6,982 nucleotides of DNA from Acidobacteriaceae bacterium (lineage in GTDB: Bacteria > Acidobacteriota > Terriglobia > Terriglobales > Acidobacteriaceae): NCBI GenBank assembly GCA_003139975.1, contig PLHN01000135.1:1-6982 (forward strand). The letters run 5' to 3'. Each line of letters opens with the position of its first letter. The stretch's first letter is position 1. A model generated the notes under the pieces. The model was not told where the DNA came from and searched no databases. It saw only the letters and a list, made by a program, of their open reading frames with translations. The position numbers were made by a program, and so were the translations under genes. Of the stretch, positions 1 through 5,756 are shown piece after piece.

Positions 1-327
1 CGCTATCTCTATCTCCACGGCCTGAGCGTGGAAACCGCCGAAGCCCTCGCCGAGTTCCACCACAAGAAAATGCGCGAAGAACTAGGCATCGCGAGCAAGG
101 ATTCACCGCATATCCGCGACCTGTTCCATCAGAAGTATCAAGGCTCGCGCTATTCCTTTGGCTATCCCGCCTGCCCGAACCTGGAAGATCAAACCAAGCT
201 CTTCAAGCTGCTCGATCCGGAAAAGAACGTAGGCGTGTGTCTGACGTCCGGCTTCCTGCTCGAACCCGAGCAGTCCACCTCCGCCATCATCGTGCACCAT
301 CCAGCGGCAAAGTATTTTGTGGTCTAG
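1..327 (+). CDS. metH: Cobalamin-dependent methionine synthase, C-terminal activation domain (5'-truncated)
   Basis: The reading frame is open from the first base and ends in TAG at 325-327, so the window holds only the last 108 codons of a much longer gene (full-length MetH is usually about 1,200 residues). The segment matches the S-adenosylmethionine-binding activation domain, which reductively remethylates cob(II)alamin when the cofactor becomes oxidised; the complete cytoplasmic enzyme moves a methyl group from methyltetrahydrofolate to homocysteine. The signature is Y-Q-G-S-R-Y-S-F-G-Y-P-A-C-P at about residues 46-59 of the visible part. Its Arg and Tyr correspond to SAM-contacting residues in E. 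coli MetH (alignment from memory). It is followed by N-L-E-D-Q and by E-P-E-Q-S-T-S-A-I near the end, both usual in non-enterobacterial MetH. The protein stops soon after A-K-Y-F-V-V, as many homologues do. Homocysteine, folate and B12-binding domains would lie left of the window. The next gene converges on it with a 6-bp gap. Confidence 0.95.
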   Translation, partial: RYLYLHGLSVETAEALAEFHHKKMREELGIASKDSPHIRDLFHQKYQGSRYSFGYPACPNLEDQTKLFKLLDPEKNVGVCLTSGFLLEPEQSTSAIIVHHPAAKYFVV

Positions 328-333
328 GCCAGA

Positions 334-3300
334 CTAACTGGGCGATTGGCCCGCTCTCTTGGCCAAGCCCGACAACAACCGTTGGAACTCCTCCAGCGGA
401 ACCGGCCTGCTGAACAGAAAGCCCTGAAACGCATAGCAGCCGAGACCGGCGAGGAAGTCCCGCTGCCCTTCCGTTTCCACGCCCTCGGCGATTACCGACA
501 AACCCATGGCACGGCTCAGGGAGATGATGGCTTGCGCGATGGCCCCGCTGCTGGCATCCACCAGAATGTCCCGCACAAACTCCCGGTCTATCTTCAATTG
601 ATCCAGGGGCAAACGCCTCAAATAGGCTAGAGAAGAATAGCCAGTGCCAAAATCGTCCAGAGAGAACCTCAATCCACGAGACTTGAGTTCCCTCATTCTG
701 GCGATGACGTCCTCAACATTCTCCACGAACATACTCTCGGTAAGTTCCAGCTCGAGGTTGTGCGGATTGGCGCCGGTGCGATTCAGCGTCGTCAGCACTG
801 TTTCCACGAAGTCCGGATTGAGCAACTGCCGCGCGCTGATATTTACCGCCAACGTGATGTGGGCCGTCTCCTTCCGCTTGGCCCAGGCCGCAATCTGTTG
901 GCAAGCCGTTTCCAGCACCCAGTTTCCCAAGGGCAAGATCAGCCCGGTTTCCTCGGCCAGAGGAATGAATTCGGCAGGAGACAAAAAACCGCGCTTCGGA
1001 TGCCGCCAGCGGATCAGCGCCTCGGCGCCGATCAACATGCCGCGCTCCACTTGCGGCTGATAGTAGAGCAAAAAACCATTCCCCTTGATCGCCTGGCGGA
1101 GATCTTCCTCCAGCGCAGCCCGGGCATTGACGGCAGCCTGCAAGGCTGGGGCGAAGAAACGCATGGTGTTGCGGCCCGCCGCCTTCGCCTGATACATGGC
1201 GATATCCGCCTGTTGTAAAACTTCGTTCGTGCTGTCTCCCGGATCTCCGAATATCGTGATGCCGATACTGGACCCGCTCCGGCATTCGCGGTCAGCGAGC
1301 AAGTAAGGTTGGTTGACCGTGGCGAGAATCTTCTCGGCGATGGTCTTTGCCTGGGCCGCAGCATCCTCGGCCGTTTCGCTCAGGTCCTGAAGCAAAACCA
1401 CAAACTCATCTCCACCCAAGCGCGCCACGGTGTCGGTTTCGCGAATGCGGGCGCTAATACGCCGGGCGACTTCCTGCAGCAGCAGGTCGCCGATGTGATG
1501 GCCCAGCGTGTCGTTCAACGTCTTGAAGTCGTCGAGATCGACGAACAGCAGCGCACGCTTATGCTTGCTGCGCGTGTTAGCGGCCAGAGTTTGCTGCAGC
1601 CGATCCAATAGAAGTCGCCGATTGGGGAGACCGGTCAACGGGTCAAAGAACGCGAGATTCCTGATCTCGTCATGCGCCAGCCTCAGCCGCTGCAGTTCAC
1701 GCTCTCGTCTCTGCGCGCTCAGCATCCGCAATCGCACCACACCGCCGGCGGCCAACACTGGGGTAAGCATGCAGATGCTGATAAACCACCACGACGAATA
1801 CCATGGTGTCAGGATTCTGAAGGCGAACTCTGCCCGGTTCCCGCTCCACACTCCATCTCCGTCTTGCGCCTCCACCTCCAGCCGATAGGCTCCGGGCGCC
1901 AGTTCCGCAAACTGCAGTTCTCTTTGCGTCGTCTCCGTCCAGGTTGAATTCGAGCCCACCAGCTGGTAGCGAAACAGAACCCCATTCTCACCGGCAACAT
2001 TCAGCGCCGAGTATCTTGCGATCAGAGAGTTGCTATGGATGTCGGAGGATGGATTGCTCTGCACCGACACATCCGTTCGCCCCATGACGAGCTTGGTGAA
2101 AACCACCTTGAGCGGCGCGTCCGGCGGGGGCCACGGACGCGGCTTGAAACGAGAAAGCCCCCCGCTGGTCCCGATCCAGACTGTGCCATCGGGCTCTTCG
2201 GCGAACGCGTTCAGGTTGCAGTCGTTCCACGCCAGGCCGTCGCTCATCTCGTAATGGCTCCAGTGGGCGCCATCCCACATGTCCACTCCCCGCTCCGTGC
2301 CCGCCCACAAACGCCCCGCTGCGTCGAGTTCCAGGAAATACACCAGTCCATCCGTGCCGGCTCTCTGCACGCCTTTCTCGATAGCCAAACCGCCCGGTTG
2401 CAGATGGACGCGGTCGATACCACCGCCGAAACGATATCCGATCCAAATCGTTCCGTTCGCCGCCGCGCCCAGCGAGAGCACCTCCTGGTTGCTCAAGCCG
2501 CTGGCGTGCGTGAAGTTCTTCCAGTGCCCGTCTGCATACGAGAAAAGCCCGCCCACGCCCCCAGCCCAGACGGTACCGTCGCTCCCCTCAGCGATCGCCC
2601 AAATTCGTGTCGACGGCAATTCTCTTATGCGTGAAAACTTCTGATACGGAGCCGTGGCCACGAAGAGCCCAGCTTCCGTTGCCGCCCATAGGCGTTTGCG
2701 GTGATCGAAGCGCAACGTGTACGCTTCCTTGCCCGCCAGTCCTTGTTCGTCGCCAATCCACTCCACGATGCCGGTACGTATATCGAGGTGAGCCGCACCA
2801 TGCGCCTCTGTGCCGATCCACACATCCCCGTTGGGAGCTAGCCGAACGCTATGAACTGGCAACCCGTCCAATCCGGCGACCCTCTGCCACTTGATGCCGG
2901 ATTGCCCCCGCTCCCCACGCAGCAGTCCTCCTTCGGTGCCAACCCACAGTCTCCCATTGGACTGGGCTTGAATCTCGTACACGATATCGCTCGCCAGGCC
3001 GCTCGCAGTGGAGTAGCTCTCCCATTCCCGGTACCCACGCCACTGCGCAAGGCCCCGGCCCGCCAACCCGATCCAAAGAGAGTGCTGCCGGTCCTCGAAG
3101 ACTGCGTACACTGCTCCACGCAGCCCGAGGGAACGATCGATTTTTTGCCAGCGCTTACCATCTCGAATCAGCAACCCATCGGGGGACGGCAGCAGAATCC
3201 GCCCGTCTCCATCCACATTGGGAACCCCAACCATCGCGCTGCCGGAAATTGGTGCATCTGGCCGGCGGAATATGCTTTGCCCCACTGGCATCTCAAACAC

Positions 3301-3984
3301 GCCGACAAGCCTCGATCGCACCCAGAGATTGCCCTCACGATCCTTCCGGATCACGAGCAGGGCGCGCCCGGGAAGTCCGCTCTCTCGCCCAAAAACTCGA
3401 GTCCCATTCGCGTCTCGGCGGCAGAGTTCCTGCCCGCATCCGTACCAAAGCACATCGCCATCCAGTAAAACGGCGTCAGCCCCTGGCCCGGACGTTCCTG
3501 GCACCCGCGCAAACGTGTGCACCGCGAATCCGTCATGTCCGCGTTCGGAATCGAGCTCTATCAGGCCGGACTCCGTGCCGAGAAAAGTATGGCCCTTCCC
3601 ATCGGACTGGATGCCTTGTGCCCAACTGACGGTCTTGAAAGGTACAGCCAACTTCTCGAAACGGTTGCCGCGCAACTCGTAGAGTCCAAAGTTTCCGCCC
3701 ACCAGCAAAGATCCGTCCGGAGCGTCGCCAATAGCGGCGCCCGAGGTTGGCGGTATTCCCTGCGCCCTTCCAAAAGCCTCAAAACGATCCCCGTCGTATC
3801 GGAAGATGCCGTTTTCCGTGCTCACCCAAATGAAGCCCACGCGGTCCTGGTAGACCTGCCGCACCGCGAGGTTGTCAAGTCCTTCGCTGTTCCCGTAAGA
3901 ACGAAAACTGTACTCCTGCGCGCACACTCCACCTGACGTCAGCAGCAGGCAGACCAGTACGCGCGCAAGTGTAGTGCGAGCCAC
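334..3984 (-). CDS. Membrane-bound beta-propeller / Y_Y_Y sensor with GGDEF and EAL domains (c-di-GMP turnover)
   Basis: This 1216-residue protein probably senses a ligand outside the cytoplasmic membrane and controls cyclic-di-GMP inside. Order of parts: a signal peptide (1-22, cleavage after V-C-A); fourteen Reg_prop-like blades (about 50-615) with motifs such as L-W-V-G-T-E-G-G-L and V-W-I-G-T-S-G-G-L, which fits two seven-bladed propellers; a Y_Y_Y domain (about 655-723); a membrane helix (about 731-750); a charged, probably coiled linker (751-778); GGDEF (about 779-942); and EAL (about 955-1207). The cyclase looks active: D-P-L-T-G-L-P-N-R-R at 781-790, D816, N824, D833, GGDEF at 857-861, with an inhibitory-site R-E-T-D at 848-851. 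The phosphodiesterase also looks intact: E-A-L 988-990, N1048, E1080, D1110-D1111, K1131, E1167, Q1187. The start is GTG; an in-frame TAA lies immediately upstream, so no longer form is possible, and no clear Shine-Dalgarno site is seen. The propeller and Y_Y_Y arrangement matches Bacteroides hybrid two-component sensors, but the output is c-di-GMP rather than a kinase. The ligand and the net direction of activity cannot be read from sequence. Confidence 0.93.
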   Translation of the reverse strand: MARTTLARVLVCLLLTSGGVCAQEYSFRSYGNSEGLDNLAVRQVYQDRVGFIWVSTENGIFRYDGDRFEAFGRAQGIPPTSGAAIGDAPDGSLLVGGNFGLYELRGNRFEKLAVPFKTVSWAQGIQSDGKGHTFLGTESGLIELDSERGHDGFAVHTFARVPGTSGPGADAVLLDGDVLWYGCGQELCRRDANGTRVFGRESGLPGRALLVIRKDREGNLWVRSRLVGVFEMPVGQSIFRRPDAPISGSAMVGVPNVDGDGRILLPSPDGLLIRDGKRWQKIDRSLGLRGAVYAVFEDRQHSLWIGLAGRGLAQWRGYREWESYSTASGLASDIVYEIQAQSNGRLWVGTEGGLLRGERGQSGIKWQRVAGLDGLPVHSVRLAPNGDVWIGTEAHGAAHLDIRTGIVEWIGDEQGLAGKEAYTLRFDHRKRLWAATEAGLFVATAPYQKFSRIRELPSTRIWAIAEGSDGTVWAGGVGGLFSYADGHWKNFTHASGLSNQEVLSLGAAANGTIWIGYRFGGGIDRVHLQPGGLAIEKGVQRAGTDGLVYFLELDAAGRLWAGTERGVDMWDGAHWSHYEMSDGLAWNDCNLNAFAEEPDGTVWIGTSGGLSRFKPRPWPPPDAPLKVVFTKLVMGRTDVSVQSNPSSDIHSNSLIARYSALNVAGENGVLFRYQLVGSNSTWTETTQRELQFAELAPGAYRLEVEAQDGDGVWSGNRAEFAFRILTPWYSSWWFISICMLTPVLAAGGVVRLRMLSAQRRERELQRLRLAHDEIRNLAFFDPLTGLPNRRLLLDRLQQTLAANTRSKHKRALLFVDLDDFKTLNDTLGHHIGDLLLQEVARRISARIRETDTVARLGGDEFVVLLQDLSETAEDAAAQAKTIAEKILATVNQPYLLADRECRSGSSIGITIFGDPGDSTNEVLQQADIAMYQAKAAGRNTMRFFAPALQAAVNARAALEEDLRQAIKGNGFLLYYQPQVERGMLIGAEALIRWRHPKRGFLSPAEFIPLAEETGLILPLGNWVLETACQQIAAWAKRKETAHITLAVNISARQLLNPDFVETVLTTLNRTGANPHNLELELTESMFVENVEDVIARMRELKSRGLRFSLDDFGTGYSSLAYLRRLPLDQLKIDREFVRDILVDASSGAIAQAIISLSRAMGLSVIAEGVETEGQRDFLAGLGCYAFQGFLFSRPVPLEEFQRLLSGLAKRAGQSPS
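340..370. terminator. Hairpin at the convergent metH / GGDEF-EAL gene ends, without a T-run
   Basis: GGGC (340-343) pairs with GCCC (367-370) and TTGGCC (346-351) pairs with GGCCAA (361-366). This gives a 10-bp stem with a 2-nt bulge and a 9-nt loop. It starts 13 nt after the metH stop and lies inside the last codons of the opposing gene. Neither side is followed by a run of T, so it is not a textbook intrinsic terminator. It is, however, the only strong structure available for ending either transcript here. Confidence 0.35.
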
Positions 3985-4063
3985 TTACAGATAAGATCGG
4001 CCATCTCATTCAATTTCTTGAGCTTATTTCCGTTTAGGGAAAGGTCCGATCAAGGCCCCGGGG

Positions 4064-4093
4064 TCCTCCGTGCACCCCTGTGAACTCTGTGGT
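4064..4093 (-). repeat. Three degenerate 10-bp CACAGAG-type units
   Basis: Read on the minus strand, the 30 bp split into ACCACAGAGT, TCACAGGGGT and GCACGGAGGA. All three share a C-A-C-(A/G)-G core at a strict 10-bp period. From memory, similar CACAGAG-rich stretches are scattered in intergenic DNA of acidobacteria and some other soil phyla; no search supports this here. The block lies inside the inverted-repeat element and has no coding potential. Confidence 0.45.
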
Positions 4094-4138
4094 TTGCGCT
4101 CTCTGCCGGCAATTTATCGGAGTGTCCTTAGGTGTCTC

Positions 4139-4158
4139 GCGGGCTTGCCAAGGCCCGC
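4139..4158 (-). terminator. Weak hairpin downstream of the DNA glycosylase gene
   Basis: GCGGGC (4139-4144) pairs perfectly with GCCCGC (4153-4158) across an 8-nt loop. It sits about 36 nt beyond the glycosylase stop on the minus strand. No T-run follows, so termination is only a possibility. The structure is also part of the right half of the inverted-repeat element and may exist for that reason. Confidence 0.25.
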
Positions 4159-4194
4159 CATGATCGGACCAAGTGAAAATGAAAGGTAGCCACT

Positions 4195-5109
4195 TCACCG
4201 TTTCGCGAGGTTTTCCTTCGTCAGCATCTCCAACTCTTCCGGCGTTCGAGGCCAGTCCTCGCGCAGCAAACGCGACAGCGAGCGGTCCGCCAGCAGCCTG
4301 CCGCCGGTCTGGCAACCAGGGCAGTAATTCGTCTCATTCGACGCATAACGGATTCGCTGAATCTTGCTCCCGCATCGCGGGCAAGGTTCCTTATGTCGCC
4401 CATGCACTGCCATACCTTCGCGGAAGGCGGTGACCTTTTCGGGAAAACTGTTGCCCGATTCCTGCCGCAGTCGCTCCGTCCACCGCGTAAGCGTGCCGCG
4501 CACCGCGTGGAACAGCCTCTCAATTTCCTCCGCCTTCAGCTTTTGCGTAAGCGCCAGCGGCGACAACCGCGCCTCGAACAGAATTTCATCCGAGTAAGCA
4601 TTGCCGATCCCACTGAAAAGCCGCGGGTCGGTAAGTGCGCGCTTCAGCGTGTGGTTGGCGGATGTCAGAGCCCTTGCGAACCCCGCCAAATCGGCAGTAA
4701 GGATTTCCAGCCCCCCAGGATCGAGCGCGCTCAACCCAGCCTCCCCGGATACGACATGCAGCGAGGCGCGCTTCTTCGATCCAGCCTCGGTCCCAAGAAG
4801 CGTTCCATCGGCAAAATCAAACGCGGCCAGCCCGCGCGGCGGTGACACCTTGGCACCCCGTTTCTTCCAGTGCAGGCGTCCCGCGATCATCAGGTGCAGC
4901 ACGAGCCAAACGTCGTTCTCGAGTCCAATCGCGATGCGCTTGCCAAGACGCCGAATCTCCCGCACTCGCTGGCCTTCCACACTCGAAAGTGGCGGCGCCG
5001 CGGTGCGCAACAGAAATGGACTGGCGATCCGCACCTGCTCCAGCCTCTGCCCAAGAATCCGTTTCTCCAGCGCTTCGATATAAACGGTGATGTCAGGGAG
5101 TTCAGGCAT
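4195..5109 (-). CDS. Fpg/Nei-family DNA glycosylase / AP lyase
   Basis: A 304-residue base-excision-repair enzyme, within the usual length of the family. These enzymes remove oxidised bases and nick the abasic site by beta/delta elimination. Visible hallmarks: M-P-E-L-P-D-I at the N-terminus, where Pro2 (after Met removal) is the Schiff-base nucleophile and Glu3 the general acid; Lys57 in R-R-L-G-K-R, the usual phosphate-contacting lysine; [12 protein letters not shown] around 161-172 with Asn170 of the helix-two-turn-helix; and a C-terminal zinc finger with C243, C246, C263 and C266 (CX2C-X16-CX2C). The canonical Fpg finger has Arg at the fifth position before the third cysteine (G-R-G-T-H-Y-C); here it is Asn (S-N-E-T-N-Y-C), and the loop usually reading H-L-G-M-S-G reads H-L-M-I-A-G. 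It therefore belongs to a divergent Fpg/Nei branch, and I do not assign mutM or nei. The ATG start is fixed by the conserved M-P-E-L-P; no strong ribosome-binding site precedes it. Confidence 0.92.
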   Translation of the reverse strand: MPELPDITVYIEALEKRILGQRLEQVRIASPFLLRTAAPPLSSVEGQRVREIRRLGKRIAIGLENDVWLVLHLMIAGRLHWKKRGAKVSPPRGLAAFDFADGTLLGTEAGSKKRASLHVVSGEAGLSALDPGGLEILTADLAGFARALTSANHTLKRALTDPRLFSGIGNAYSDEILFEARLSPLALTQKLKAEEIERLFHAVRGTLTRWTERLRQESGNSFPEKVTAFREGMAVHGRHKEPCPRCGSKIQRIRYASNETNYCPGCQTGGRLLADRSLSRLLREDWPRTPEELEMLTKENLAKR

Positions 5110-5110
5110 T

Positions 5111-5122
5111 GCTTGGCCAAGC
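5111..5122. promoter_or_regulatory. 12-bp perfect palindrome abutting the glycosylase start codon
   Basis: GCTTGGCCAAGC is its own reverse complement and ends one base before the glycosylase ATG (5109, minus strand), occupying the place where a Shine-Dalgarno site would be. Its central ten bases also occur at 358-367 in the convergent-end hairpin. It could be an operator for a dimeric repressor, a small RNA structure, or chance. Confidence 0.25.
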
Positions 5123-5255
5123 GTTCCGACTTACAGTTTTTTCGAATCATCGTACACCGCGCCAAAGTAGGTCGCATTACGAATCACCGTGCAACTTGCG
5201 AGCACTGTGCGCAGACGGATGTGCTCCTTAGGATGTTCCAGAGGAGGAATCGCGA

Positions 5256-5360
5256 ATGACAACCTCCAAGGCAACCATGAACATCTTCCCTTTGACAGGA
5301 ACTTGGCTCTCAGGGACAATACGTTATCTGAGCGTCTCGGGAAAAATTCCAAACTTTTGA
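5256..5360 (+). CDS. Possible 34-residue small protein or leader peptide upstream of the SmbP-like gene
   Basis: An ATG at 5256 is preceded by a full AGGAGG Shine-Dalgarno sequence (5242-5247) with 8-nt spacing, the best ribosome-binding site in the window. The frame runs 34 codons to TGA at 5358-5360, and that stop overlaps the ribosome-binding site of the next gene, whose ATG is 10 nt further on. Such an arrangement allows translational coupling. The predicted peptide is short and mixed (it includes F-P-L-T-G-T-W-L-S-G and ends K-I-P-N-F), with no signal peptide, runs of one amino acid or motif I recognise. An in-frame TAG at 5229-5231 prevents a meaningful upstream extension. Against it, a good promoter lies inside this ORF (5292-5320), so transcripts from there would not include its start. 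The call needs a promoter further left. Confidence 0.35.
   Translation: MTTSKATMNIFPLTGTWLSGTIRYLSVSGKIPNF
5292..5320 (+). promoter_or_regulatory. Sigma-70-type promoter for the SmbP-like gene
   Basis: A perfect -35 box TTGACA (5292-5297) is followed by a 17-bp spacer and a -10 box GACAAT (5315-5320, four of six consensus bases). Transcription would start near 5327, leaving a leader of about 44 nt before the ATG at 5371. It is the best-matching promoter I found in the window. Confidence 0.55.
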
Positions 5361-5370
5361 GAGGATAACT

Positions 5371-5631
5371 ATGAAGAAGACTTTGATCGCAACAATTCTG
5401 TCTGTATGTTTGGCATTCGCCGCCGGCGCCGCGCTGGCTGAGAAAGTTCGCGACTGGGCCGATCTGGAAGCCGCCCACAACCATACGATGGAAGCCATCA
5501 AAGAAATGGATCGCGCACGCGCTGCCAACCACTACGATATGGCTGGTCACGGCGCGAAGGCCGAAGAACATCTGCGCGCCGCCGAGCACGAACTGCACGA
5601 GGCGATTGAAGCGGCAAAAATGGCGCGATAA
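5371..5631 (+). CDS. Small exported His-rich helical protein, SmbP-like
   Basis: An 86-residue protein with a clear Sec signal peptide: M-K-K, a hydrophobic stretch at 4-20, and cleavage after A-L-A at residue 23. The mature part is about 63 residues, strongly helical and charged, with seven histidines (H36, H38, H54, H60, H67, H73, H76). H60 and H67 are one heptad apart and the others fall near the same spacing, so they can line one face of a helical hairpin. This resembles the small metal-binding protein SmbP of Nitrosomonas europaea, a periplasmic four-helix bundle that binds copper and other divalent metals. The present protein is shorter and has fewer histidines, so metal binding is an inference. 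Translation should be efficient: GAGAGGA at 5359-5365 lies 5 nt before the ATG. It has its own promoter and a strong downstream hairpin, which suggests a single-gene transcript. Confidence 0.85.
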   Translation: MKKTLIATILSVCLAFAAGAALAEKVRDWADLEAAHNHTMEAIKEMDRARAANHYDMAGHGAKAEEHLRAAEHELHEAIEAAKMAR

Positions 5632-5661
5632 CGCCGTTTGAAACCGGTCGGCACGATCGAA

Positions 5662-5692
5662 ACACAGCGCGGGGAGACATCCCGCGCTGTGT
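5662..5692. terminator. Strong, probably bidirectional terminator hairpin
   Basis: A perfect 12-bp stem, ACACAGCGCGGG (5662-5673) against CCCGCGCTGTGT (5681-5692), encloses a 7-nt loop. On the plus strand it is followed by CATTTTGG, 31 nt after the SmbP-like stop. On the minus strand a short T-rich TTTCG follows, suiting the convergent 180-codon gene. The position between two convergent genes and the stem strength support a shared terminator, although both T-runs are short. Confidence 0.8.
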
Positions 5693-5756
5693 CATTTTGG
5701 CTCACTTCTAGCGCGCTCCGACGGAGGTGCGCCGGACGAGCGTTTGAACGGTGCGC

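Larger units (their letters stand above)
4043..4170. repeat. 128-bp intergenic element with terminal inverted repeats (MITE-like or dispersed repeat)
   Basis: GGTCCGATCA at 4043-4052 is perfectly inverted as TGATCGGACC at 4161-4170. Allowing one mismatch, the match extends to 14 bp (4043-4056 against 4157-4170). The element fills most of the gap between the glycosylase gene and the propeller-sensor gene. Inside are the palindrome CCCCGGGG (4056-4063), a 10-bp-periodic block (4064-4093), a pair of GTGTC words exactly 10 bp apart (4122 and 4132), and a hairpin (4139-4158). The dinucleotide AA lies outside both ends, compatible with a 2-bp target duplication but too short to prove one. No credible protein is encoded. 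It could be a non-autonomous mobile element, a REP-like dispersed repeat, or a long-arm structure in the transcript. Confidence 0.5.

Noticed and set aside
713..1285. 190-codon minus-strand frame inside the EAL/GGDEF region
   Set aside because: Out-of-frame shadow; the overlapping frame carries all c-di-GMP catalytic motifs.
2035..2634. 199-codon plus-strand frame opposite the propeller sensor
   Set aside because: Antisense shadow of a well-supported coding region; composition is a GC-rich mirror with no domain.
3985..4040. AT-richer stretch upstream of the propeller-sensor gene as its promoter
   Set aside because: TTGAAT and TTATCT are present but spaced only 13 bp apart; no -35/-10 pair with acceptable spacing was found.
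4034..4315. 93-codon minus-strand frame over the glycosylase end and the inverted-repeat element
   Set aside because: It runs out of frame through the glycosylase C-terminus and translates the repeat; no start context or family.
5131..5598. 155-codon open frame on the minus strand across the divergent region and the SmbP-like gene
   Set aside because: It is antisense to a gene with a clear signal peptide, RBS, promoter and terminator; the translation has no recognisable domain and covers control DNA.
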